Assembly (NCBI GenBank): GCA_016717705.1
Contig: JADKFD010000034.1
Coordinates: 1 to 52,409 of the forward strand
Length of the DNA stretch: 52,409 bases
Source of the DNA: Rhodanobacteraceae bacterium
GTDB lineage: Bacteria; Pseudomonadota; Gammaproteobacteria; Xanthomonadales; SZUA-5
Reading direction: 5' to 3'
Below are positions 15,278 through 23,178 of this stretch, in pieces (the first letter of the stretch is position 1; each line of letters begins with the position of its first letter). The notes beneath the pieces are model-generated. The model saw only the letters and a program-made list of their open reading frames with translations, made no database searches and had not been told where the DNA came from. Position numbers and translations under genes: made by a program.

Positions 15278-17155
15278 CTAACGCGCTACAGCTGTGCCAA
15301 AGAATGAAACTGGATCAAACTCCCCGCGATTCAGGGAGGCATCCATCAATGCAAAACCAGTGTCCGTCTGAAGATTCGCAAGGATACTCCGAATATCGCT
15401 AGCAACTCCCTCCTCACTCAGTGAGAAACGCCCATGGGGATCAATTCGATCTGCAGGGTCTAGATTGGCATACGCGTATCTGTGCAGACTCAAGGGTTCC
15501 ACGGGGTCCCCAACAAACGAGTCCATCCCGACGAACCGCCCTTGGCTCGGATCCATATACCTCGCCCTGAGGTAATAGAACCCCAGGTTCGGATCCAGTT
15601 GCTCGCCGGTGTAGCGGTAGTTGTTCTCGGACGAACCTGACGTATCTCCGCTTGTCCCGGCCGGATCGCTCTCCCCGAACGCCGTGTACGCGTACCGATC
15701 CGTGATCTCGCCGTGTCCCGCCTGCGGAACGCCGGCCGCATCGACCTTGTAGGCACTCAGCGCCCGAGTCGTCCCCAGCCCATCGTAGTGATAGACGCTG
15801 GTCACCGACGGCCCAGCCAGCGCCAGCTTGGTCTGACTGATCAGGTCATCGCCGTAGACGTATGTGGTCGCTAACGTCTCGTCGGGCAACGGCCCGGCCG
15901 CCGTCGAAGTCCACTCTTCCAGAACTTGGGCGTAGGCCTGATTCGGATCAACCAGGTATTCAGTGCGTGCGACGGCACCGCTCGCCTCGGTAACCTGCTG
16001 ACTCCGCCGTATCCCATTCGGGTCATACCGATACGCAATGCTCTTCTGCGTCGGCCCGTTCCCGAGAACAGCCCCGCTCAACCGCCCCTCCGCATCCCAT
16101 GTGTACTGCGCAACGGTGGTCGTACCTTCGCGGGTGGCGGTGAGGTTGCCAGCTGCGTCGTAGGTGTGGGTGGTGGTGGTCGCGCCCGAGGGCGCTCCTA
16201 CATCGGCTTCGGACAGTAGACGATCGTTGGAATCGTAGTCGTACGTCGTCGTCGACGTTATCGTGGATGGCGCTGCGCCCACGGTGGCGATCTGCGTCAG
16301 ACGGTTGCCGACGGCGTCGTAGGTCCACGTATGCACGCGGTCAGGATTGCCGTGGTTGCCCGACACCTGCTCGCGGGTGAGGCGCTGGACGGCGTCGTAG
16401 GTGTAGTCGGTGACGCGGGTGTAGATCGGCGTCGTGGCGTCGCCGGGGCGCTCTTCGGCGATCTGCGTGCGCAGGCCGCTGGCGTCGACGGTGTAGCTCA
16501 ACGCCAGCAGCGTGGCGGCGCTGGCGATCGCGCTGGCTTTGTGAACGAGCGCAGCGAGGTAAGCGGAGCGAACCGTCTTCAGGCGATTGCGAGCGTCATA
16601 GGTGTAGTCGACCACGGTGCCGTTCGGGTGCGTCATGCCGCTGCGGGAGCCGACGTCACTGTAGCGATATTGGGTGGTTTGGGGAACGCCGCCGTCGAGG
16701 GTGGCGACGACTTCGCGCAGGCGGTTGAGGTCGTCGAAGGCGTATTGGACTACCTGTCGCGACGTGCACGTCGCTCCCACAGAAGCGCAGGTCTTGAGTT
16801 CGGTGCGGTTGCCGGCGGCGTCGTAGTCGTAGTCGATGGCGCGGCCAAAGGCGTCCTCGGCACGTTTCAGGCGGTCGCGGGCGTCGTAGGCGAAGGTCCA
16901 GGTGTCGCTGCCGTCGACGATCTGACGGATCTGACCGCTGGCGGTGTAACTGAAGCTACGCGTGCGGTCAGGCAGCGTGATGGTCCGCGGACGACTGACC
17001 TCGTCGTAGGCCATGGCGATGGCTTCGTTGTTGAAGGTGAGCTTGGCGAACTGCTCACCGGCAGCGTTGTAGCTCATCGTCTCGCGCTGGCCGAGCGGCA
17101 ACTGGCGCGCGGTCTGGCGATTTCCCGTCATTGACGCAGAATGCATCGCGCGCAA
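15278..17155 (-). CDS. Rhs/YD-repeat protein, 5'-truncated
   Basis: 625 residues in the open frame, made of YD repeats (for example RDRLKRAEDAFGRAIDYDYD, DSNDRLLSEADVGAPSGATT) ending with the Rhs core (GFYYLRARYMDP..., RIDPHG). The YD units form a cage that encloses a C-terminal toxin in known Rhs proteins. There is no signal peptide or N-terminal domain: the frame begins mid-repeat, inside a REP-like palindrome 65 bases from the end of sufT, so the 5' part was lost. At the other end it stops at 15278 and the Hint/toxin extension continues in another frame. Residues 1-30 from MRAM are probably not genuine N-terminus. Two REP-like palindromes lie within the coding region. Confidence 0.85.
   Translation of the reverse strand: MRAMHSASMTGNRQTARQLPLGQRETMSYNAAGEQFAKLTFNNEAIAMAYDEVSRPRTITLPDRTRSFSYTASGQIRQIVDGSDTWTFAYDARDRLKRAEDAFGRAIDYDYDAAGNRTELKTCASVGATCTSRQVVQYAFDDLNRLREVVATLDGGVPQTTQYRYSDVGSRSGMTHPNGTVVDYTYDARNRLKTVRSAYLAALVHKASAIASAATLLALSYTVDASGLRTQIAEERPGDATTPIYTRVTDYTYDAVQRLTREQVSGNHGNPDRVHTWTYDAVGNRLTQIATVGAAPSTITSTTTYDYDSNDRLLSEADVGAPSGATTTTHTYDAAGNLTATREGTTTVAQYTWDAEGRLSGAVLGNGPTQKSIAYRYDPNGIRRSQQVTEASGAVARTEYLVDPNQAYAQVLEEWTSTAAGPLPDETLATTYVYGDDLISQTKLALAGPSVTSVYHYDGLGTTRALSAYKVDAAGVPQAGHGEITDRYAYTAFGESDPAGTSGDTSGSSENNYRYTGEQLDPNLGFYYLRARYMDPSQGRFVGMDSFVGDPVEPLSLHRYAYANLDPADRIDPHGRFSLSEEGVASDIRSILANLQTDTGFALMDASLNRGEFDPVSFFGTAVAR
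15548..16105. repeat. Copy 2 of duplicated Rhs core-end DNA block
   Basis: Direct repeat of 992-1552, one codon shorter. The toxin tips diverge immediately after it. The two copies lie in the same orientation 14.5 kb apart and could recombine to excise the intervening island. Confidence 0.9.
16178..16202. repeat. REP-like palindrome inside the Rhs frame
   Basis: The 25-nt GGTCGCGCCCGAGGGCGCTCCTACA pattern (given here by its ends GGTCGCGCCC and GGGCGCTCCTACA) is the GTAGGAGCG...CGCGACC type of REP. On the coding strand it is translated as DVGAPSGAT within a YD repeat. Confidence 0.65.
16756..16783. repeat. Second REP-like palindrome inside the Rhs frame
   Basis: Contains CGCGACGTGCACGTCGCTCC, identical over at least 20 bases to the intergenic element at 26548-26571. 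It is translated in frame as SVGATCTSRQ, giving two unusual Cys residues in a YD repeat region. Confidence 0.75.
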
Positions 17156-17164
17156 GCGCGCGCC
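17143..17164. repeat. REP-like palindrome at the truncated 5' end of the Rhs gene
   Basis: GCATCGCGCGCAAGCGCGCG matches the pair at 34573-34648 (GCATCGCGCGCGAGCGCGCT). The Rhs frame opens within it and the sufT gene ends 55 bases further on. Confidence 0.6.
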
Positions 17165-17219
17165 TGCACATTGCCGTGAGCTTCGCGGAGATCGAGCAGC
17201 TGCCCTCCCCCGCGCACCC

Positions 17220-17771
17220 TCACAACATCCCCGTCTCCAGCTTCGCCGCCTCGCTCATCATGTTCTGGTTCCAGGGTGGATCGAATACCAGTTCGACGTC
17301 GGCTTCGCTGATCGTCGGCACCAGTTCGACCTTGGAGCGGACGTCGCTGACCAGGGTTTCGCCCATGCCGCAGCCGGGTGCGGTCAGGGTCATCTTGATC
17401 TCGGCGCGGCGGTTGCCGTCGTCCAGACGGAACAGGTTGCACTCGTAGACCAGGCCCAGTTCGACTACGTTGACCGGGATTTCCGGATCGAAACAGGTGC
17501 GCAACTGATCCCATACAAGGGCCTCGACGTCGGCGTCGCTGGCACTCTCGGAAAGCACCGGCAGCGGCAACGGCGTCTTGCCGATGGCGTCGGCGTCGGT
17601 GCCGGCAATGCGGAACAGATTGCCTTCCACATACACGGTGAAACTGCCGCCCAGCGCCTGGGTGATGTAGCCCACGCTGCCCGCCGGCAGGGAGACGACG
17701 TCGCCACTGGGTACCATGACCGCTTGGCAGTCACGTTCGAATTTCACCGGTTCGCTGGTTCTGCTGTACAT
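17220..17771 (-). CDS. sufT: Iron-sulfur cluster assembly protein SufT (MIP18/DUF59 family)
   Basis: 183 residues from the ATG at 17769-17771 (MYSRTSEPVKFERDCQAVMV). Upstream in-frame ATGs exist, but the family starts here. The N-terminal part (GDVVSLPAGSVGYITQALGG, VYVEGNLFRIAG) is the SufT-specific extension. The C-terminal part is the DUF59/MIP18 domain with FDPEIPVNVVELGLVYE, the invariant Cys in TLTAPGCGMGETL and DPPWNQNMMSEAAK. SufT helps mature Fe-S proteins in the cytosol under high demand for clusters. It is usually in a suf operon; here it stands alone, divergent from a diguanylate cyclase gene and next to the edge of the accessory island. Confidence 0.92.
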   Translation of the reverse strand: MYSRTSEPVKFERDCQAVMVPSGDVVSLPAGSVGYITQALGGSFTVYVEGNLFRIAGTDADAIGKTPLPLPVLSESASDADVEALVWDQLRTCFDPEIPVNVVELGLVYECNLFRLDDGNRRAEIKMTLTAPGCGMGETLVSDVRSKVELVPTISEADVELVFDPPWNQNMMSEAAKLETGML

Positions 17772-17880
17772 GCGATCGCTTTTCTCGTGGGTGACAGGCG
17801 CCGCCTGCTGCGGCCGCGCCATCGACATTTGCATTCCGACTACAATCGACGGATCGGTCGCGTGCCAGGCAGGACACACG

Positions 17881-20800
17881 GTGCATTCTACGGCGCCGCA
17901 AAGCATATGGCGGGTCCAGCTGGCACTCCGCTGGCTGTGCGCCATCGCTCTGCTTTTCCCGGCGCTGGCGGCCCACGCGCTCGATCCCGACAAGCCCTTT
18001 CGCCACTATGTATTCGATCGCTGGAGCATCGAAGACGGCCTGCCGCAACTGTCGGTGCTGGCGATTACCCAGGATGCTACAGGCTACCTGTGGCTTACGA
18101 CGCAAAACGGTGTTGCCCGTTTCGATGGCGTCCGCTTCCGGGTGTTCAATGTCGAGAATACGCCAGCCTTGCGTGCAAACATCATCGACCGCACGCTTCT
18201 GGGTCGCGACGGCAGTCTCTGGTTCGGCTCCGCACGAGGGCTGACGCGCTATCACAACGGCCTGTGGACGGCGATCGATCTGGTGCCCGGGCGCGACGTC
18301 ATGGTCAGCGCCTTGCTCAACGACGCTGATGGCGAACTGCTGGTCGGCACCGACCAGGGGCTGTTCCGCATCGGCACCGAAGGCGTTCGGCGTGCCGGTC
18401 TGGAGGGCATCGCGGTGCTTTCCCTGGCGCGCACCGGGAAGGTGGTCTATGCCGGCAGCCACAGCATGGTGTACGAAATTCGCGGCGCAGCCACGCAAGT
18501 GCATACGCTCCCGGGCGACGCCGATGCGCCCGCCGTCACGGCCTTGCTGGCCACGCGAGACGGTCTGTATGCCGGCACCCGGCGTGGTCTGCAGCGCCTG
18601 CTCGACGGTCGCTGGGAAGTTCCGGACTGGGCACGGAACCTGTCGCAGCATCGGATCGAAGCCTTGTTTCGCGACTCCGACGACAATTTGTGGATCGGCA
18701 CCACCCAAGGCCTGTACCGATACAACGCCGAGCATGGCCTGGAACACTGTTTGACATCCGCGCTGACGCAATCGGCCTGGATCGGCGCGTTCTTCGAGGA
18801 TCGCGAGCGCAACTTGTGGATTGGCAGCCTGACCCACAGCCTGGCGCGCGTCTGGAATGGCTGGGTCTCGCGCATCAGCGTCGATGAGGGCCTGTCCGAT
18901 CCCTTCGTCTGGAGCGTGCTCAGCGACGGCAGCAGTCTGTGGATCGGCACCAACAGTGGCGTCGAGACGGTCGACGCCGACGGCTCGGTGCGCCTGGTCA
19001 CCAGCACGCGCGAATTGCGCGATTCATCGGTTTACAACCTGTTCCGGACGGGCAACGGCGATCTGTTGATCGGCACACGCTCGGGAATGGCACGCTGGGA
19101 CGGGCACCGGCTGGAGCGCGACCCGGCCTGGGAAGCCATTGCCACCGCCGGCATCCATGCGATCGTAGAGGAGGACCGCAACCATCTGTGGATCGGCACC
19201 AGCCTCGGCCTGTACGAACAGATCGACGGCACGCTGCGGCACTACGGGCAAGCCGACGGCCTGCAGGAATCGCGGATCCGCGCGCTGTTGCAGACCGATC
19301 GCGGCGATCTGTGGGTGGGCAGTGAACGCGGGCTCTTTCGCGGTGTCGACGGCAGTTTTCGGCGCATGGACCAACCGCCCGAGCTGACCCCGGCGCTGAT
19401 CACCGCGATCCTGCCATGGAGCGACTCGCGCCTGCTGGTGGCCACCATGGATGCCGGCCTGTTCATCGGCGCCCCGGGTAGCTTCCGCCAGATCACCAGC
19501 GCCCACGGCTTGCCCTACAACGGCGCCTTCGCCCTGGCGAGCGAGGGTGGCTGGGTCTATGTCAGCAGCCCGGACGGTGTCTACCGGCTGGCGCTCAGCG
19601 ACATCGACCGCTTTCATGTGGAAGGTGGCCGTTTGCTCGCCGACACGATTACCCAGACCGGCTCCAACCATCCGGGCGCGCTGCGCGCTCGTTGCTGCAA
19701 CGGCGGCGCCCAGGCGCGCATCGCCCGCATCAATGAGAGCCTCTGGTTGCCGACACTCGATGGCGTATTGCGCATCGACACCGGGCATATCCGTCGCAGC
19801 ACGCTGTCGCCGCCGGCCGTCGCCGAGTCGCTGGAACACCTCGGCGTGACCTACGAAGGTCCGGGGCCATTCAAACTGGACGGCGCCAGCGGCGACGTGT
19901 CGATCGAGTATTCCGGACTGGCGCTGCAGGACCCGATCGGTCTGCGATTTCGCTATCGACTGGTGGGCTACGACGAGCGCTGGCGTTCGGCCGGCGATCG
20001 CCGGGTGGTCTATTACACCAATCTGGCCCCAGGCGCGTATCGCTTTGAGGCAATCGCAACCAGCAGCGCCGGCCTGGAGAGCCCAACCGCGGCGGTCGTG
20101 CGTTTTCAGTTGGTCCCGCCGTTCTATCGCGCGTTCTGGTTCAAGCTGATGCTCGGACTGCTGGCGGCGGGCCTGGGGCTGCTCGGCTGGCTGGCCTACC
20201 GGCAACGTCTGCAGTCGCGCGAACGCGCGCTGGAACAGCAGATCCAGCGACGGACCGCAGAACTCGATCGCGCCAACGAGCGTCTGCGCTCGGCCAATCG
20301 GGCGCTGGTCGAGGAATCGCACACCGACGCGCTGACCGGCTTGCGCAATCGTCGTTTCCTCGCCCACTACATGGCGGACTGGCGCCGCAGTGGCGCCCAG
20401 GCGCGCAGCCAGCGCCTGGCTTTCGTGCTGATCGACCTGGATCATTTCAAGCGCGTCAACGATCTGCATGGCCACCTGGCCGGAGACGAGGTCCTGCGCC
20501 AACTGGCCGCCGTGCTGGTCGACTATGCCGGCAGCGACGGTTATCCGCTGCGCTGGGGCGGCGAGGAGTTCATGCTGCTGATGCCGGCCGAGGCGATTGC
20601 CGATGCCGCACTGTTCTGCGAAAACCTGCGCTTGCGCATCAGCGAGAAGGAACTGCGTCACTCCGGCGACCGTGTCAGTCGCGTAACCGCCTCGATTGGC
20701 TACGCCCTGTTCCCGGCGCTGGCCGACCAGAGCGACGCCGACGACTGGAATCTGTCGCTGGAACTGGCGGACGCGGGCCTGTATCTGATCAAGTCCAGCG

Positions 20801-20955
20801 GACGCAACGGCTGGGCCATCGTGCATGCGCGTGCGCATGCGCGCGTCGCCGATTTTGGCGCGGGGTTCAGCGGTCGCTTGCGCGAGTTGGCGACCGCCGG
20901 GCTGGTCCTGCTGGAAACCAGTCCGCGCCGGACGCGGTCAGGCGATGGCGGCTGA
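17881..20955 (+). CDS. Membrane diguanylate cyclase with periplasmic beta-propeller sensor
   Basis: 1024 residues from GTG 17881, chosen because it has GCAGGA upstream and yields a good signal peptide (LRWLCAIALLFPALAAHA); the open frame extends further but into sufT. Fourteen or so propeller repeats follow (LWIGT, LWVGS and similar signatures), then a Y_Y_Y domain (IEYSGLALQDPIGLRFRYRL...LAPGAYRFEAIA). After it come one transmembrane helix (FKLMLGLLAAGLGLLGWLAY), a short coiled coil and a GGDEF domain with GGEEF near residue 893. No RxxD inhibitory site precedes the GGEEF. It should make cyclic di-GMP in the cytoplasm in response to a periplasmic ligand, possibly a carbohydrate, as in related hybrid sensors. 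It is divergent from sufT. Confidence 0.92.
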   Translation: MHSTAPQSIWRVQLALRWLCAIALLFPALAAHALDPDKPFRHYVFDRWSIEDGLPQLSVLAITQDATGYLWLTTQNGVARFDGVRFRVFNVENTPALRANIIDRTLLGRDGSLWFGSARGLTRYHNGLWTAIDLVPGRDVMVSALLNDADGELLVGTDQGLFRIGTEGVRRAGLEGIAVLSLARTGKVVYAGSHSMVYEIRGAATQVHTLPGDADAPAVTALLATRDGLYAGTRRGLQRLLDGRWEVPDWARNLSQHRIEALFRDSDDNLWIGTTQGLYRYNAEHGLEHCLTSALTQSAWIGAFFEDRERNLWIGSLTHSLARVWNGWVSRISVDEGLSDPFVWSVLSDGSSLWIGTNSGVETVDADGSVRLVTSTRELRDSSVYNLFRTGNGDLLIGTRSGMARWDGHRLERDPAWEAIATAGIHAIVEEDRNHLWIGTSLGLYEQIDGTLRHYGQADGLQESRIRALLQTDRGDLWVGSERGLFRGVDGSFRRMDQPPELTPALITAILPWSDSRLLVATMDAGLFIGAPGSFRQITSAHGLPYNGAFALASEGGWVYVSSPDGVYRLALSDIDRFHVEGGRLLADTITQTGSNHPGALRARCCNGGAQARIARINESLWLPTLDGVLRIDTGHIRRSTLSPPAVAESLEHLGVTYEGPGPFKLDGASGDVSIEYSGLALQDPIGLRFRYRLVGYDERWRSAGDRRVVYYTNLAPGAYRFEAIATSSAGLESPTAAVVRFQLVPPFYRAFWFKLMLGLLAAGLGLLGWLAYRQRLQSRERALEQQIQRRTAELDRANERLRSANRALVEESHTDALTGLRNRRFLAHYMADWRRSGAQARSQRLAFVLIDLDHFKRVNDLHGHLAGDEVLRQLAAVLVDYAGSDGYPLRWGGEEFMLLMPAEAIADAALFCENLRLRISEKELRHSGDRVSRVTASIGYALFPALADQSDADDWNLSLELADAGLYLIKSSGRNGWAIVHARAHARVADFGAGFSGRLRELATAGLVLLETSPRRTRSGDGG

Positions 20956-21049
20956 GCGCACGCTGGAGCGGAATCTGCCCCGACGATTGCCGCGCGATCC
21001 GGCGTCGCGTGAATGGCATCATGCGCTGCTCTGATTCGACCACCCATGC

Positions 21050-21502
21050 ATGCGCGCCATCAATTTCCTGCTCGGCATTCTCGCTGCGCTGCTGGTTGCC
21101 GCAGCCCTGGGCGCAATCTGGTCGCTGACCGGGCTGGCCGGTTCCGGTCGCGCGTCCTGGTTTGCGCCGCTGGCGGCCGTGGTACTGGCGTTGGTGCTGC
21201 GCTTCAACAACCATGCCCCGGGCGGGCTGCGGGCACTGGTGTGCACGCTGTTGCTGGCACTGACCGCCGCCCACGCCAACTATCTGATGGCCGCGGGTTT
21301 CATCGCCGGACAGATGGGGCTGGAACTGCTCGATGCGCTGCGCATCATCGGGCTGGACATGGCCTATTCGGTCGCCCGCGCACACACCGACCGCGGCGAT
21401 GCCATTGCCTACGCGATTGCGCTGGTGCTTGCGTTGTTGCTGGGATTTCGGCAGCCAGGGGAATTGGCGTCCAATGGTCAACCCAAACGCCGCAAGTCGT
21501 AG
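21050..21502 (+). CDS. Small integral membrane protein, unknown function
   Basis: 150 residues, with about four hydrophobic segments: FLLGILAALLVAAALGAIWSL, WFAPLAAVVLALVLRF, ALVCTLLLALTAAHANYLMAAGF and AIAYAIALVLALLLGF. It ends in a Lys/Arg-rich cytoplasmic tail (PKRRKS). An acidic/basic stretch between helices 3 and 4 (AYSVARAHTDRGD) is the only polar feature. I do not recognise the family. It follows the diguanylate cyclase by about 90 bases on the same strand, so the two may be cotranscribed. Confidence 0.7.
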   Translation: MRAINFLLGILAALLVAAALGAIWSLTGLAGSGRASWFAPLAAVVLALVLRFNNHAPGGLRALVCTLLLALTAAHANYLMAAGFIAGQMGLELLDALRIIGLDMAYSVARAHTDRGDAIAYAIALVLALLLGFRQPGELASNGQPKRRKS

Positions 21503-21536
21503 GGATCGGAGCGCGCCGGAGCGCGGAGATCGCCGA

Positions 21537-21630
21537 ATTTGGAGTGCGCCGGCTCGCCGGCGCTTTGGATGCACTTTCGAATCGCGCGGCAACTGCATCC
21601 AGAGCGGTGGCAAGCCACCGCGCTCCAAAT
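21537..21630. repeat. Large two-hairpin palindrome (BIME/REP-like)
   Basis: AATTTGGAG at 21537 pairs with CTCCAAAT at 21623-21630. Inside are TTTGGATGCA and TGCATCCAGA. Two side hairpins, GCGCCGGCTCGCCGGCGC and GCGGTGGCAAGCCACCGC, make a cloverleaf-like fold. Not coding; lies between the small membrane protein and pntB. Confidence 0.7.
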
Positions 21631-21714
21631 GCCCTGCGCCGTGCTCATCCGGAACTTGCGGGTAAACCCACCCCATAAAGACGCCTGGGCAAGTCGAACC
21701 TGGCTTCTCAACTT

Positions 21715-21745
21715 GGGGAATTCCGCGCAGGGCGCGGAATTCCCC
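21715..21745 (-). terminator. Perfect 14-bp hairpin downstream of pntB
   Basis: GGGGAATTCCGCGC (21715-21728), loop AGG, GCGCGGAATTCCCC (21732-21745). It starts seven bases beyond the pntB stop. There is no T-run on either strand, so it may act as an mRNA-stabilising or Rho-assisted end rather than a classical terminator. Confidence 0.6.
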
Positions 21746-21751
21746 CGACAA

Positions 21752-23167
21752 TCAGCCCTTCAAGGCAACCAGCACTTCGTCCAGCATCTTCTTGGCATCG
21801 CCGAAGAGCATGCGGTTGTTCTCCTTGTAGAACAGCGGGTTGTCGACGCCCGCGTAACCGGAGGCCATGCTGCGCTTCATCACGATCGAGGTCTTGGCCT
21901 TCCACACTTCGAGCACCGGCATGCCGGCAATCGGGCTGGTCGGATCGTCCTGCGCTGCTGGATTGACGATGTCGTTGGCGCCGATCACCATCGCCACGTC
22001 GGTGCTCGGGAAGTCGTCGTTGAGCTCGTCCATTTCCATGACGATGTCGTAGGGCACCTTGGCCTCGGCCAGCAGCACGTTCATGTGGCCGGGCATGCGC
22101 CCCGCCACCGGATGGATGCCAAAGCGGATCTTGACGCCTTTTTCGCGCAGATGCTTGGTGATCTCGTAAACGGTGTGCTGGGCCTGCGCCACCGCCATGC
22201 CGTAGCCGGGAACAATGATCACGCTCTTGGCCTCGCGCAGCAGTTCGGCCGTTTCCACGCTGCTGATCGGCACTACCTCACCCGCCGGCTGCGCAGCCGC
22301 GCCACCCGGCGTCGCGCCACTGGTGGTGCCGAAGCCGCCGGCAATCACGCTGATGAAGTTGCGATTCATCGCGTTGCACATGATGTACGACAGGATGGCG
22401 CCGCTCGATCCCACCAGCGCGCCGGTGACGATCAACAGATCGTTGCTCAACATGAAGCCGGTGGCTGCCGCAGCCCAGCCCGAGTAGCTGTTGAGCATCG
22501 AGACCACCACCGGCATGTCGGCACCACCGATGGCCATCACCATGTGAACGCCGAACAGCAGCGCAATCGTCGTCATCACGATCAGCGGCGTCATGCCGTC
22601 ACTGATGGAATGCGCGTTCAGGAACTCGCGCCCGAACCAGATCACCACCAGCAGGCCAATCAGATTGAGCCAGTGGCGCCCGGGCAGCAGCAAGGGGTTG
22701 CCGCCGATCTTGCCGGACAGCTTGCCGAAAGCGATGACCGAGCCCGAGAAGGTGACCGCGCCGATCAGGATGCCGACGTAGATCTCCATGTGGTGAATGC
22801 TGATCTCGACGGGGCTCAAGCCCGCCGAAGACGACGGATCGATGTAGCTGGCAAAACCGACCAGGCACGCCGCGAGACCGACCAGGCTGTGCATCAGCGC
22901 GACCAGCTCGGGCATCTGGGTCATTTTCACGGTACGCGCGGCATACAGGCCAACCGCCCCGCCCACAACCATGGCGCCGATGACCCAGGGAATGCCGGCC
23001 ATGGTGACGCGCGGTCCGAAGACCGTTGCCAGCACGGCGATGGCCATGCCGATCATGCCGTAGAGGTTGCCGCGACGCGAAGTCTCGGGATTGGACAGCC
23101 CACCCAGGCTGAGGATGAACAGGATGATTGCGCCGATATAGGCGACAGTGACCAGACTTGCAGACAT
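21752..23167 (-). CDS. pntB: NAD(P) transhydrogenase subunit beta
   Basis: 471 residues from the ATG at 23165-23167 (MSASLVTVAYIGAIILFILS). The first half has about nine transmembrane helices (for example WVIGAMVVGGAVGLYAAR, LLVVIWFGREFL, GWAAAATGFMLSNDLLIVTGAL). The second half is the NADP(H)-binding domain with VPGYGMAVAQAQ and the closing GDAKKMLDEVLVALKG. With PntA it forms the inner-membrane proton-translocating transhydrogenase that uses proton motive force to make NADPH from NADH. It follows pntA by 11 bases and has no promoter of its own visible. Confidence 0.96.
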   Translation of the reverse strand: MSASLVTVAYIGAIILFILSLGGLSNPETSRRGNLYGMIGMAIAVLATVFGPRVTMAGIPWVIGAMVVGGAVGLYAARTVKMTQMPELVALMHSLVGLAACLVGFASYIDPSSSAGLSPVEISIHHMEIYVGILIGAVTFSGSVIAFGKLSGKIGGNPLLLPGRHWLNLIGLLVVIWFGREFLNAHSISDGMTPLIVMTTIALLFGVHMVMAIGGADMPVVVSMLNSYSGWAAAATGFMLSNDLLIVTGALVGSSGAILSYIMCNAMNRNFISVIAGGFGTTSGATPGGAAAQPAGEVVPISSVETAELLREAKSVIIVPGYGMAVAQAQHTVYEITKHLREKGVKIRFGIHPVAGRMPGHMNVLLAEAKVPYDIVMEMDELNDDFPSTDVAMVIGANDIVNPAAQDDPTSPIAGMPVLEVWKAKTSIVMKRSMASGYAGVDNPLFYKENNRMLFGDAKKMLDEVLVALKG

Positions 23168-23178
23168 TGGTGTGTCCC

